From contig NZ_SZVW01000033.1 in NCBI RefSeq assembly GCF_007655005.1, positions 1-64,000 on the forward strand: a stretch of 64,000 nt of DNA. The letters run 5' to 3'. This stretch comes from Streptomyces tibetensis. Its GTDB lineage: Bacteria > Actinomycetota > Actinomycetes > Streptomycetales > Streptomycetaceae. The notes beneath the pieces are model-generated. The model worked only from the letters and a program-made list of their open reading frames with translations, was not told where the DNA came from and did no database searches. Both the position numbers and the translations under genes were made by a program. Positions 16,240-28,514 of the stretch are shown here, in pieces (position 1 is the stretch's first letter; the number at the start of each line of letters is the position of its first letter).

Positions 16240-16806
16240 TCAGCGCGCCGGCAGGTACGGGGCCGTCGAAGGCAGGCCCAGGTCCGAGGGGAGCAGGGAA
16301 CCCACCCAGGTGTCGTGGCGTACTCCCTTGTTGTTCGTGGCGGAGCGCAGCGTGCCCTCGATCGTGAAGCCCGCGCGTTCCGCCACCGCGCGGGAAGCCC
16401 GGTTGCCCACGGTCGCCCGCCATTCGACGCGGTCGAGCGCGGCGTGGGTGAAGGACCAGCGGCAGGCGGTGAGGGCGGCCTCGGTGACGTAGCCGTTGGC
16501 CCGGTGCTGCTTCGCGGCCCAGAAGCCGATCTCGCCCATGCCCAGGGCGCGCATCGTGATGCTGAGCATGCCCGCCAGGTCTCCGCAGTGCAGGAAGACG
16601 CCGAAGGTGAACATGGAGCCGTCCGCCCAGCCGTCCGGGACAAGTTGTTCCGTGAAGCTCCGGGCGTGCTCGCGCAGGTAGGGCGAGGGGATCGTGGTCC
16701 AGCGCTGGATGTCGGGGTCCTGGCAGGCGTCGTACACCGCGTCGGTGTCCTGCGAGCCCACCGTGCGCAGCAGGAGGCGGTCCGTGGTGAGGGTGACGGG
16801 GTCCAT
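16240..16806 (-). CDS. GNAT-family N-acetyltransferase
   Basis: 188 aa, RimJ/RimL-like (Acetyltransf_3). Landmarks are LTTDRLLLRTVGSQDTDAVY at the start, GEIGFWAAKQHRANGYVTEA with the acetyl-CoA-binding region, and VEWRATVGNRASRAVAERAG. Length is typical. The ATG at 16806 is chosen; in-frame upstream ATGs precede non-conserved residues. It lies 69 bp upstream of the glycosylase on the same strand, so cotranscription is possible. The acetyl acceptor is unknown. Confidence 0.88.
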   Translation of the reverse strand: MDPVTLTTDRLLLRTVGSQDTDAVYDACQDPDIQRWTTIPSPYLREHARSFTEQLVPDGWADGSMFTFGVFLHCGDLAGMLSITMRALGMGEIGFWAAKQHRANGYVTEAALTACRWSFTHAALDRVEWRATVGNRASRAVAERAGFTIEGTLRSATNNKGVRHDTWVGSLLPSDLGLPSTAPYLPAR

Positions 16807-17087
16807 CGGCTGATTCTGCTCGGCGGCGGGACACGGTGCCATCTGTTTTGCCCTCGGTAAGGGAGTGATCACGCTTTGTGCAATTCGGTGGAGTGGTGCG
16901 GCACCATCCGGGGGTGCCGCACGTTGTCCCCTTTGAAGCAGACGTGAATCAGAATTGAAGCAGCGGACGGTCGCCGTCACGGCAGGCCCTCCCGGCGCGG
17001 TGGGGTCCTCGCATACGATGGCCGTTGCTCAGTAAGTCAAGTGGTAACCGACCGTCCCAGGCCCGACCGGCAAGGAGACCAACCCCC

Positions 17088-19934
<2,847 letters not shown>

Positions 19935-19958
19935 CGATGTCCGCGTAGCGGTTCAGAG

Positions 19959-19986
19959 GGGCCGGGCACCTGCGGGTGTCCGGCCC
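19959..19986 (+). terminator. Stem-loop terminator after secA
   Basis: GGGCCGG-G-CACC (19959-19970) pairs with GGTG-T-CCGGCCC (19975-19986), a 12-bp stem with one G-U pair and a 4-base loop, followed by TTCGT. It lies 24 bases past the secA stop and could also serve the converging gene. Confidence 0.75.
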
Positions 19987-20057
19987 TTCGTCATGGGCGG
20001 GGGCTGCGCGGCGGTGCCCGACGCACAGGCACCCGCTTCCGGGGGCCTCGGCAGGCC

Positions 20058-20858
20058 TCAGTCGGACTCCGGGCGGGGCGGGCGGGGGCCGCCGAGTTCC
20101 ACGGCCGTGCAGCGCCAGCGGAGGTCCTGGCCGAGTTCCAGGCGGAAGGCCATGGCGCGCAGCCGGTCGCCGGCGCCGATGCGGGCGAAGGCCTCGATGG
20201 CACCCGGCCGGGGTTCGAACCAGCCGATGTCGCGGACGACGGGGCGGGCTCCACGGGTGCGCAGGGGGCCGCGTTCGGCCAGCCAGGCCAGCTCGTCGTA
20301 CGCGCGGCCGCGGGTGTGGCGGAGCATCGAGTGGACGGGGCGGTGGCCGCTCAGGACGGCGACGAGGAGGTCGGCGAAGACGTCGGTGGGCAGGAGCTGG
20401 AGGACCGCCGTGTGACGTGAGTCCTGGGCCGGGACAGGGGCGGTTTCGGTAGAGGCGGGGGCGGTGGCGTGCGGGCGGGCCGGGGAGCCGGTCGCTTCCG
20501 GGGTCCGACGCGGGGCTGTGCGGGTTGCTGAGAGGGACGGCGGGCGCGTGTCCGCAGGGCGGGTGCGGGAAGCCCTGGCGCGGGCGGAGGCCGGCGGACG
20601 CCCGCCCGCAGCGGTTGGCCGGGCCCGTCCGCTGCCGGGAGAGCGCGGCGGCGCCGAGCCGCCGGGGAGGGGCGGTGTGGAGGTGGTGCCGACGGGGGTG
20701 CGGGGGGCGGCGTACCCGGGGGCGAGGGGCGAGGTGCCGACCGGGGCAGTGGTCGCCGGCGGGCGAGGTGCCGCGGTCGTGGCCGGCCCTCGTGTGTCGC
20801 GGTGGGTCGGGGGGTGGGTGGTCGGGCGGTGATGGGTCCTGGTCATGACCTTGTGCAT
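20058..20858 (-). CDS. Rv3235-family protein
   Basis: 266 aa. Residues 1-165 are low complexity (Pro, Arg, Thr, Ala). The last 100 residues hold the conserved domain (LPTDVFADLLVAVLSGHRPV, ELAWLAERGPLRTRG, LRWRCTAVELGGPR). Rv3235-type proteins lie near secA1 in mycobacteria, and this one follows secA here, so the neighbourhood supports the call. Cellular role unknown. The start is the ATG at 20858 after a GGGGACC stretch; the frame is open for another 126 bp upstream without conserved sequence. Confidence 0.72.
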   Translation of the reverse strand: MHKVMTRTHHRPTTHPPTHRDTRGPATTAAPRPPATTAPVGTSPLAPGYAAPRTPVGTTSTPPLPGGSAPPRSPGSGRARPTAAGGRPPASARARASRTRPADTRPPSLSATRTAPRRTPEATGSPARPHATAPASTETAPVPAQDSRHTAVLQLLPTDVFADLLVAVLSGHRPVHSMLRHTRGRAYDELAWLAERGPLRTRGARPVVRDIGWFEPRPGAIEAFARIGAGDRLRAMAFRLELGQDLRWRCTAVELGGPRPPRPESD

Positions 20859-21124
20859 GGGGGGTCCCCGTTTCGTGGGCCCGGTGCATACCGGGGAGTA
20901 ACTTCGGGTTGGTGATCTTGTACGGGGCGGGCCGGGGTCGCGGCAAGGAAGGGCGGCTCGGGTCGCGGGCGCCGGAAAGTTCACCTATCCGGGTGATCTC
21001 GGGGTGGGGGGCCCTTGGATACCGGGGGCGTGCCGGGTGAATTCCGGGCCGCGGGTGGACGCCTCCGGCGTCCCGGGGCGGGGCTCGAAAGGGGACGCCC
21101 CGCACGTATCCTGAAGACCTTCCG

Positions 21125-21187
21125 GAGCCGTGACGAGAGAGCCGGGAGCCGTGCCGAGAAAGCCCGGAACCGTGCCGAGAGAGCTCC
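21125..21187 (+). repeat. 21-bp tandem repeat, three copies, in the leader of the DUF6912 gene
   Basis: Three imperfect 21-bp units start at 21125, 21146 and 21167, each built on GAGCCGTGCCGAGAGAGC with one or two changes. They end 36 bases before the ATG at 21223. A possible -10 (TATCCT, 21108-21113) lies just upstream, which would put the repeats in the 5' untranslated region. The rest of the 364-bp gap 20859-21222 holds the divergent start region and no other gene I can support. Confidence 0.6.
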
Positions 21188-21222
21188 GATCACGACCATC
21201 ACGACCACGAAAGCGGCCCCCC

Positions 21223-21738
21223 ATGCGTGTCTACGTGCCCCTGACCCTCACCGGCCTCGCCGAGGCGTACAAGACGGGTGAGCTGGGAAGTGGGCCGTTC
21301 GTCGCCTATGCCGTGACGCCGGGACTGCGCGAGTGGTACGTCTCCGACGACATCGAGGAACTGGAGTACGCGGCGCTCGGCCGGGCCGCGCTGGCCTCGC
21401 TGCGCCTGCTGGCGGCCGAGCCCGAGGCGCCGCGGCGCCGGGTCGTCATCGCCGTCGACGTCGCCGACCGGGCCGTGAGCGCGGACCCCGAGCGGGGGTT
21501 CGAGCCTGAGGCGCTGGGGGAGGTACGGGTCGCGGGCCCGACGCCGCTCGGCAAGGCGGCGTCGGTGCACGTCGACGCGACGGACGCGGAGGCCGATGTG
21601 GCGGCGGCCGCCGAGGCGCTGCCGGCGGCGGACGGCGGGGACGACGACGCACAATTCACCGTGGACGGGGCGGAGGACCACGAGCTGCTGTGGTTCGCCA
21701 CCCAGGAGATCGCGAACCTGGTGGGCCGCCGGGACTGA
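21223..21738 (+). CDS. DUF6912 family protein
   Basis: 171 aa, acidic. It starts MRVYVPLTLTGLAEAYKTGE and contains GPFVAYAVTPGLREWYVSDD, matching the short actinobacterial DUF6912 family usually found near secA. No catalytic motif or membrane segment is visible. The ATG at 21223 gives the conserved N-terminus; the upstream part of the frame is translated repeat. Function unknown. Confidence 0.82.
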   Translation: MRVYVPLTLTGLAEAYKTGELGSGPFVAYAVTPGLREWYVSDDIEELEYAALGRAALASLRLLAAEPEAPRRRVVIAVDVADRAVSADPERGFEPEALGEVRVAGPTPLGKAASVHVDATDAEADVAAAAEALPAADGGDDDAQFTVDGAEDHELLWFATQEIANLVGRRD

Positions 21739-21865
21739 ATCCGTCGCCGGGGCGTGGCGGGGACTGATTCCGTCGCCGGGGCGTGGCGGGGACCGAACCC
21801 GTCGCCGGGGGCGCGTTGAGGCGCCGGTCTCTTGATTGTCAGTGGGGGCGGGTACGTTTTCGGGC

Positions 21866-22531
21866 ATGGGGATGAAGACGGGCGCGCACATTGTCTGGGA
21901 CTGGAACGGGACGCTGTTCCACGACATCGACGCGATCATCGGCGCGACGAACGCGGCCTTCGCCGAGCTGGGCCTCGAGCCGCTGACGCTGGAGAAGTAC
22001 CGGGAGCTGTACTGCGTACCGGTGCCGAAGTTCTACGAGCGGCTGATGGGGCGGCTGCCGACCGAGGCCGAGTGGGAGGCCATGGACGACGTCTTCCACC
22101 GGTACTACTCCGAGCACCGGACGTCGTGCGGGCTGACGGCGGGGGCCGTGGAGCTGCTGGCCGGATGGCGCTCGGCGGGCCGCAGCCAGTCGATTTTGAG
22201 CATGTACGTGCACGAGGAGCTGGTTCCGCTGGTGCGGGGATTCGGCATCGAGCCGCACTTCATACGGGTGGACGGGCGGACCGGGCCGTCGGGGGGCAGC
22301 AAGGCCGAGCACATGGTGCGGCACCTGGCGTCGCTGAACGGGGTGGCGCCGGAGCGGACCGTGGTGATCGGGGACGCCGCGGACGACGCGGTGGCGGCGC
22401 TGCACGTCGGGGCGCGGGCCGTGCTGTACACCGGCGGATCGCACAGCAGAGTGAGTCTCGAAGCCGTCGGTGTTCCTGTCGTGGACACGCTGGAGGAAGC
22501 GGTCGAGGAGGCGGAGCGTCTCGCGGCGTGA
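21866..22531 (+). CDS. HAD-superfamily hydrolase
   Basis: 221 aa. HAD fold with motif I as WDWNGTLF, motif II SMY, a Lys in GGSKAEHM, and motif IV VIGDAADD. Most HAD phosphatases have Asp-x-Asp in motif I; here the second Asp is Asn, so the usual general acid/base is absent and the substrate or rate may differ. Alpha-helical cap at about residues 20-85. The ATG at 21866 is preferred (second ATG at 21872); no strong Shine-Dalgarno is visible. Substrate unknown. Confidence 0.85.
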   Translation: MGMKTGAHIVWDWNGTLFHDIDAIIGATNAAFAELGLEPLTLEKYRELYCVPVPKFYERLMGRLPTEAEWEAMDDVFHRYYSEHRTSCGLTAGAVELLAGWRSAGRSQSILSMYVHEELVPLVRGFGIEPHFIRVDGRTGPSGGSKAEHMVRHLASLNGVAPERTVVIGDAADDAVAALHVGARAVLYTGGSHSRVSLEAVGVPVVDTLEEAVEEAERLAA

Positions 22532-22989
22532 CGGGCCTTCCTGACCGGAACCCGTAGCGGCACTGTGCAGAACGTCAAACTTCCACGGCTGGTTTTGTAC
22601 ACATACGGCTCATGACGGAGCCCCTGTGAGGAGCGATAGCCTTGGTGGCGTGATCAGCGCGATAGTTCGCGGGGACGTCGTCGTCCCTGCCCTGCGCCCG
22701 GAAAGCACGGACGACATCCGTGACCGGGCGGCGGTCGCTGGTCTTCGCGGGCGGGACGTGCCATTCAGGACTCCCGGGACGCCGAGCATCACCCGTACCC
22801 GAGCGTCGCAGAGAGCAGCGTCACACCGGTGGCGCAGCTCAAAAATGGCTCAGACACCCCCGCTCATCTCGCCTTGCGGCATAGCGTCGGAACAGACCGG
22901 ATACCCCGTGTCACGACGTGAGGTCGTCAGCGCAGAGGCCGTACTTCCTTCTACGTCACGCAACGGCGCGCGACAGGAGCCAGAGGACA
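22532..22989. other. 458-bp intergenic region upstream of gdh
   Basis: No supportable gene. It is lower in G+C than the flanking genes in places (near 22570-22660 and 22840-22960). Several frames are open here, but none has a convincing start, ribosome-binding site or recognisable domain. The region should hold the promoter and a long leader for the glutamate dehydrogenase gene; I could not place a -35/-10 pair with confidence. Confidence 0.5.
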
Positions 22990-25900
22990 ATGCAGACCAA
23001 GCTGGACGAAGCCAAGGCCGAGTTGCTCGAGAGGGCCGCCCGGGTAGCTGAGAACAGCCCGGTCGGGGGGCACCTACCGACCGGGTCGACGGGCGAGGAG
23101 ACCCCAGACGCCCAGAAGGCCCCGGACCGCGAGACCCTCCACACGTTCCTCCAGCGTTACTACCTGCACACGGCACCGGAGGACCTCACCGACCGCGACC
23201 CGGTCGACGTCTTCGGAGCTGCCGTATCGCACTACCGGCTGGCCGAGAACCGCCCCCAGGGCACGGCCAACGTGCGGGTGCACACGCCCACGGTGGAAGA
23301 GAACGGGTGGACCTGCAGCCACTCCGTGGTCGAGGTCGTCACCGACGACATGCCCTTCCTCGTCGACTCCGTCACCAACGAGCTGACGCGGCAGGGGCGC
23401 GGGATCCACGTCGTCATCCACCCGCAGTTCGTCGTGCGACGCGATGTCACCGGCAAGCTCATCGAGGTCCTCTCGACCCCGGCGACCGGAGACCTTCCGC
23501 ACGACGCGCACGTCGAGTCCTGGATCCATGTCGAGATCGACCGCGAGACCGACCGGGCGGATCTGAAGCAGATCACCGCCGACCTGCTGCGCGTGCTGTC
23601 CGACGCCCGTGAGGCCGTCGAGGACTGGGGCAAGATGCGGGAAGCGGCGATCCGGCTGGCGGAGGGGCTGCCGGACGAGCCCATCCCCGGCGATCTGCCC
23701 GGACCCCAGGTCGAGGAGGCCCGCGAGCTGCTGCGCTGGCTGTCCGACGACCACTTCACCTTCCTCGGCTACCGCGAGTACCAGCTGCGCGACGACGACT
23801 CGCTGGCCGCCGTGCCCGGCACCGGGCTCGGCATACTGCGCGCGGACCCGCACCACGCGGCCGAGGAGAGCCACCCGGTCAGCCCCTCGTTCGAGCGGCT
23901 GCCCGCCGACGCCCGGGCCAAGGCGCGCGAGCACAAGCTGCTCGTGCTGACCAAGGCGAACAGCAGGGCGACCGTGCACCGGCCGTCTTACCTGGACTAC
24001 ATCGGCGTCAAGAAGTTCGACGCCGACGGCAACGTCATCGGCGAGCGCCGCTTCCTCGGGCTGTTCTCCTCCGCCGCGTACACCGAGTCCGTGCGCCGGG
24101 TCCCGGTCATCCGGCGGAAGGTCGAGGAGGTCCTGGAGCGCGCCGGGTTCTCACCCAACAGCCACGACGGCCGCGACCTGACGCAGATCCTGGAGACGTA
24201 CCCGCGCGACGAGCTCTTCCAGACCCCGGTCGACGAGCTGCGCTCCATCGTCACCTCCGTCCTCTACCTCCAGGAGCGCAGGCGCCTCAGGCTCTACCTG
24301 CGCCAGGACGAGTACGGGCGCTACTACTCCGCCCTCGTCTACCTCCCGCGCGACCGCTACACCACGGGCGTCCGCCTGAGGATCATCGAGATCCTCAAGG
24401 AGGAGCTCGGCGGCATCAGCGTCGACTTCACCGCCTGGAACACCGAGTCGATCCTGTCCCGGCTGCACTTCGTGGTCCGGGTCCCGCAGGGCACCGAGCT
24501 GCCGGAGCTGTCCGACGCCGACAAGGAGCGCATCGAGGCCCGGCTGGTGGAGGCCGCCCGCTCCTGGGAGGACGCCTTCGCCGAGGCGCTCAACGCCGAG
24601 CTCGGCGAGGAGCACGCGGCCGAGGCGATGCGCCGGTACGCGCACGCCTTCCCCGAGGGCTACAAGGCCGACCACAACCCGCGCGCCGCGGTCGCCGACC
24701 TCGTCCACCTCGAGCAGCTGAACGCCGAGGCGGACAAGGACTTCGCGCTCAGCCTGTACGAACCGGTGGGCGCCGCCCCCGAGGAGCGCCGCTTCAAGAT
24801 CTACCGCACGGGCGACGCCATCTCCCTCTCCGCCGTCCTGCCGGTCCTCAACCGGCTCGGTGTCGAGGTCGTCGACGAGCGGCCCTACGAGCTGCGCTGC
24901 TCGGACCGCAGCGTGGCCTGGATCTACGACTTCGGTCTGCGCATGCCCCGCGCGAACGGCAGCGGGGACCACTTCGGCGACGACGCCCGCGAGCGCTTCC
25001 AGGACGCCTTCGCCGCGACCTGGACCGGCAAGGCGGAGAACGACGGCTTCAACGCCCTCGTGCTGAGCGCCGGGCTGACCTGGCGCCAGGCGATGGTGCT
25101 GCGGGCGTACGCGAAGTACCTGCGCCAGGCGGCGTCGACGTTCAGCCAGGACTACATGGAGGACACCCTCCGCAACAACGTCCACACCACCCGCCTGCTC
25201 GTCTCCCTGTTCGAGGCGCGGATGTCGCCGGACCGGCAGCGCGCGGGGCACGAGATCGTGGACGCGCTGCTGGAGGAGCTCGACGCGGCCCTCGACCAGG
25301 TGGCCTCGCTCGACGAGGACCGGATCCTCAGGTCCTTCCTGACGGTCATCAAGGCGACGCTGCGGACCAACTTCTTCCAGGAGGCCGCGGGCGGCAAGCC
25401 GCACGACTACGTCTCCATGAAGTTCGACCCGCAGGCCATCCCCGACCTGCCGGCACCCCGCCCGGCCTTCGAGATCTGGGTGTACTCGCCGCGCGTCGAG
25501 GGCGTGCACCTGCGCTTCGGCAAGGTCGCGCGCGGTGGTCTGCGCTGGTCCGACCGGCGTGAGGACTTCCGCACCGAGATCCTCGGCCTGGTCAAGGCGC
25601 AGATGGTGAAGAACACCGTCATCGTGCCGGTCGGCGCCAAGGGCGGCTTCGTCGCCAAGCAGCTGCCCGACCCGTCCGTGGACCGGGACGCCTGGATGGC
25701 CGAGGGCATCGCCAGCTACAAGACGTTCATCTCGGCGCTGCTCGACATCACCGACAACATGGTCGCGGGCGACGTCGTGCCCCCGGCCGACGTCGTCCGG
25801 CACGACGAGGACGACACCTACCTCGTCGTCGCCGCCGACAAGGGCACCGCGACCTTCTCCGACATCGCCAACGGGGTCGCCGAGAAGTACAACTTCTGGC

Positions 25901-27942
25901 TCGGTGACGCCTTCGCCTCCGGCGGCTCCGCCGGCTACGACCACAAGGGCATGGGCATCACCGCCCGTGGCGCCTGGGAGTCCGTCAAGCGGCACTTCCG
26001 GGAGCTGGGCGTGGACACCCAGTCCGAGGACTTCACGGTCGTCGGCATCGGCGACATGTCCGGTGACGTGTTCGGCAACGGCATGCTGCTCTCCGAGCAC
26101 ATCCGCCTGGTCGCGGCCTTCGACCACCGGCACATCTTCATCGACCCGAACCCGGACGCCGCCACCTCCTACGCCGAGCGCCGCCGTCTGTTCGAGCTGC
26201 CCCGCTCCAGCTGGGAGGACTACAACACGGAGCTGCTGTCGGCCGGCGGCGGCATCTTCCCGCGCACGGCCAAGGCGATCCCGGTCAACGCCCACATCCG
26301 CGAGGCCCTCGGCATCGAGGCCAAGGTCGCCAAGCTGACCCCGGCCGACCTGATGAAGGCGATCCTCCACGCGCCGGTGGACCTGCTGTGGAACGGCGGC
26401 ATCGGCACGTACGTCAAGTCCTCCGCCGAGTCCAACGCGGACGTCGGCGACAAGGCCAACGACGCCATCCGCGTCGACGGCAAGGACCTGCGCGTCAAGG
26501 TCGTCGGCGAGGGCGGCAACCTCGGCCTGACCCAGCTCGGCCGGATCGAGTTCGCGCTGCAGGGCGGCCGGATCAACACCGACGCCATCGACAACAGCGC
26601 GGGCGTGGACACCTCCGACCACGAGGTGAACATCAAGATCCTGCTCAACGGCCTGGTCCGGGACGGCGACATGACCGTCAAGCAGCGCAACAAGCTGCTC
26701 GCCGAGATGACCGACGAGGTCGGCCACCTGGTGCTGCGCAACAACTACGCGCAGAACACGGCGATCGCCAACGCCCTGGCCCAGTCAAGTGCCATGCTCC
26801 ACGCCCAGCAGCGCTTCATGAAGCACCTGGTCAGGGAGGGGCACCTCGACCGGGCGCTGGAGTTCCTGCCCACCGACCGGCAGATCCGCGAGCGGCTCGC
26901 CCAGGGCCAGGGCCTGACCGGCCCGGAGACGGCCGTGCTGCTGGCGTACACCAAGATCACGGTCGCCGAGGAGCTGCTGCACACCACGCTGCCGGACGAC
27001 CCGTACCTGAGCACCCTGCTGCACGCGTACTTCCCGAAGGAGCTGCGCGAGCAGTTCCCCGAGCACCTCGTCTGCCACCCGCTGCGCCGTGAGATCACCA
27101 CGACCGTGCTGGTCAACGACACGGTGAACACCGGCGGTACGACGTATCTGCACCGGCTGCGCGAGGAGACCGGCGCGTCGCTGGAGGAGATCGTGCGGGC
27201 GCAGACCGCGGCCCGGGCGATCTTCCGCCAGTCCCCGGTGTGGGACGGGGTCGAGGCGCTCGACAACAAGGTCGAGGCCGAGGTCCAGACCCGCATCCGG
27301 CTGCACGCGCGCCGCCTGGTGGAGCGCGGCACGCGCTGGCTGCTCAACAACCGGCCGCAGCCGCTGGAGCTCGCCGGGACGGTCGACTTCTTCGCCGACC
27401 GGGTCGAGCAGGTCTGGGGGCAGCTGCCGAAGCTGCTGCGCGGCGCCGACCTGGAGTGGTACCAGAAGATCCACGACGAGCTGACCGGCGCCGGCGTCCC
27501 GGAGGAACTCGCCACCCGGGTGGCGGGCTTCTCCTCGGCCTTCCCGACGCTCGACATCGTCTCGATCGCCGACCGCATGGGCCGCGAGCCGATGGACGTC
27601 GCCGAGGTCTACTACGACCTCGCCGACCGGCTGCGCATCACCCAGCTCATGGACCGCATCATCGAGCTGCCCCGCGCCGACCGCTGGCAGTCCATGGCCC
27701 GTGCGGCGATCCGCGAGGACCTGTACGCGGCGCACGCGGCGCTGACCGCCGACGTCCTGGCCGTGGGCAACGGCACCTCGACGCCCGAGCAGCGCTACAA
27801 GGCGTGGGAGCAGAAGAACGCGGCGATCCTCGGCCGGGCCCGCAGCACGCTGGAGGAGATCCAGAGTTCCGACGCGTTCGACCTCGCCAACCTGTCGGTG
27901 GCGATGCGCACGATGAGGACGCTGCTGCGGACGCACTCGTAG
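22990..27942 (+). CDS. gdhB: NAD-specific glutamate dehydrogenase, large 180-kDa type
   Basis: 1650 aa, the usual size of the L_180 class first described from S. clavuligerus. It interconverts glutamate and 2-oxoglutarate with NAD, mainly in the catabolic direction. The N-terminal half has ACT-like regulatory regions (VVEVVTDDMPFLVDSVTNEL). The catalytic core is KVARGGLRWSDRREDF and VKNTVIVPVGAKGGFV at about residues 845-895, then the NAD-binding fold. The ATG at 22990 is preceded by GAGCCAGAGGAC and gives the conserved start MQTKLDEAKAELLERAA. The symbol is tentative. Confidence 0.95.
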   Translation: MQTKLDEAKAELLERAARVAENSPVGGHLPTGSTGEETPDAQKAPDRETLHTFLQRYYLHTAPEDLTDRDPVDVFGAAVSHYRLAENRPQGTANVRVHTPTVEENGWTCSHSVVEVVTDDMPFLVDSVTNELTRQGRGIHVVIHPQFVVRRDVTGKLIEVLSTPATGDLPHDAHVESWIHVEIDRETDRADLKQITADLLRVLSDAREAVEDWGKMREAAIRLAEGLPDEPIPGDLPGPQVEEARELLRWLSDDHFTFLGYREYQLRDDDSLAAVPGTGLGILRADPHHAAEESHPVSPSFERLPADARAKAREHKLLVLTKANSRATVHRPSYLDYIGVKKFDADGNVIGERRFLGLFSSAAYTESVRRVPVIRRKVEEVLERAGFSPNSHDGRDLTQILETYPRDELFQTPVDELRSIVTSVLYLQERRRLRLYLRQDEYGRYYSALVYLPRDRYTTGVRLRIIEILKEELGGISVDFTAWNTESILSRLHFVVRVPQGTELPELSDADKERIEARLVEAARSWEDAFAEALNAELGEEHAAEAMRRYAHAFPEGYKADHNPRAAVADLVHLEQLNAEADKDFALSLYEPVGAAPEERRFKIYRTGDAISLSAVLPVLNRLGVEVVDERPYELRCSDRSVAWIYDFGLRMPRANGSGDHFGDDARERFQDAFAATWTGKAENDGFNALVLSAGLTWRQAMVLRAYAKYLRQAASTFSQDYMEDTLRNNVHTTRLLVSLFEARMSPDRQRAGHEIVDALLEELDAALDQVASLDEDRILRSFLTVIKATLRTNFFQEAAGGKPHDYVSMKFDPQAIPDLPAPRPAFEIWVYSPRVEGVHLRFGKVARGGLRWSDRREDFRTEILGLVKAQMVKNTVIVPVGAKGGFVAKQLPDPSVDRDAWMAEGIASYKTFISALLDITDNMVAGDVVPPADVVRHDEDDTYLVVAADKGTATFSDIANGVAEKYNFWLGDAFASGGSAGYDHKGMGITARGAWESVKRHFRELGVDTQSEDFTVVGIGDMSGDVFGNGMLLSEHIRLVAAFDHRHIFIDPNPDAATSYAERRRLFELPRSSWEDYNTELLSAGGGIFPRTAKAIPVNAHIREALGIEAKVAKLTPADLMKAILHAPVDLLWNGGIGTYVKSSAESNADVGDKANDAIRVDGKDLRVKVVGEGGNLGLTQLGRIEFALQGGRINTDAIDNSAGVDTSDHEVNIKILLNGLVRDGDMTVKQRNKLLAEMTDEVGHLVLRNNYAQNTAIANALAQSSAMLHAQQRFMKHLVREGHLDRALEFLPTDRQIRERLAQGQGLTGPETAVLLAYTKITVAEELLHTTLPDDPYLSTLLHAYFPKELREQFPEHLVCHPLRREITTTVLVNDTVNTGGTTYLHRLREETGASLEEIVRAQTAARAIFRQSPVWDGVEALDNKVEAEVQTRIRLHARRLVERGTRWLLNNRPQPLELAGTVDFFADRVEQVWGQLPKLLRGADLEWYQKIHDELTGAGVPEELATRVAGFSSAFPTLDIVSIADRMGREPMDVAEVYYDLADRLRITQLMDRIIELPRADRWQSMARAAIREDLYAAHAALTADVLAVGNGTSTPEQRYKAWEQKNAAILGRARSTLEEIQSSDAFDLANLSVAMRTMRTLLRTHS

Positions 27943-27958
27943 GGCGTACGGCGTGACG

Positions 27959-27990
27959 GGCGCCCCGGGCCGGTTCCGGCCCGGGGCGCC
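27959..27990 (+). terminator. Strong stem-loop terminator after gdh
   Basis: GGCGCCCCGGGCC (27959-27971) pairs perfectly with GGCCCGGGGCGCC (27978-27990), a 13-bp all-G/C stem with the loop GGTTCC, followed by TCTTCTT. It lies 16 bases after the stop, the best intrinsic terminator in the window. Confidence 0.9.
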
Positions 27991-28055
27991 TCTTCTTGGC
28001 GTGCCTTAGGGCGATTCGACTGGAGGACTTACCCGATCCGGCTAAGGCTTGGGAC

Positions 28056-28514
28056 GTGACTCTCAACGTCTCCGAGGAGCGGGTGGCCGCCCCCGCCCGC
28101 CCGGCCAGGCGCGTCGTCCTCGAAGTGGTGCACTTCGCGCTGGTCGGCGGCAGCGGCGTCGCGGTGAACTTCCTGGTGTTCAACGTGCTTCTGCACGGGC
28201 TGCACCTGGCCGCCATGGCGGCGACCGTGCCGGCCAGCCTGATCGCCATGGGCAGCAACTACCTGGGTTTCCGGTACGTCACCTACCGCGACCGGGCGTC
28301 CCGGACCCGGCGTCAGATCGCGCTGTTCTTCGTCCTCAGCACGATCGGCGTAGCCATGGAGAGCGGGCTGTTCTACGTCGGCTACCACGGCCTCGGCATG
28401 GAGGGGCCGCTGGAATCCAACGCGGTCAAGGCGCTGTCCATCGTGCTGGCCTCCGCCTTCCGTTTCCTCGTCTACCGGACCTGGGTGTTCCCGCACGATG
28501 CGCGCCCTGCCTAG
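28056..28514 (+). CDS. GtrA-family membrane protein
   Basis: 152 aa with four membrane segments; the signature FALVGGSGVAVNFLVFNVLL opens the domain and ALSIVLASAFRFLVYRTWVF closes it. GtrA-like proteins are thought to move polyprenyl-phosphate-linked sugars across the membrane for GT-C transferases. The GTG at 28056 lies a few bases after TAAGGCT, a possible -10, so a very short or absent leader is possible. It overlaps the next gene by 17 bp, pairing it with a polytopic membrane protein. First gene of the surface-polymer region. Confidence 0.88.
   Translation: MTLNVSEERVAAPARPARRVVLEVVHFALVGGSGVAVNFLVFNVLLHGLHLAAMAATVPASLIAMGSNYLGFRYVTYRDRASRTRRQIALFFVLSTIGVAMESGLFYVGYHGLGMEGPLESNAVKALSIVLASAFRFLVYRTWVFPHDARPA

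Noticed and set aside
22626-23051. A 141-codon plus-strand frame upstream of gdh
   Set aside because: No recognisable domain; it runs into gdh out of frame and has Arg/Ser-rich composition. A short real leader peptide cannot be excluded, but there is no evidence for one.
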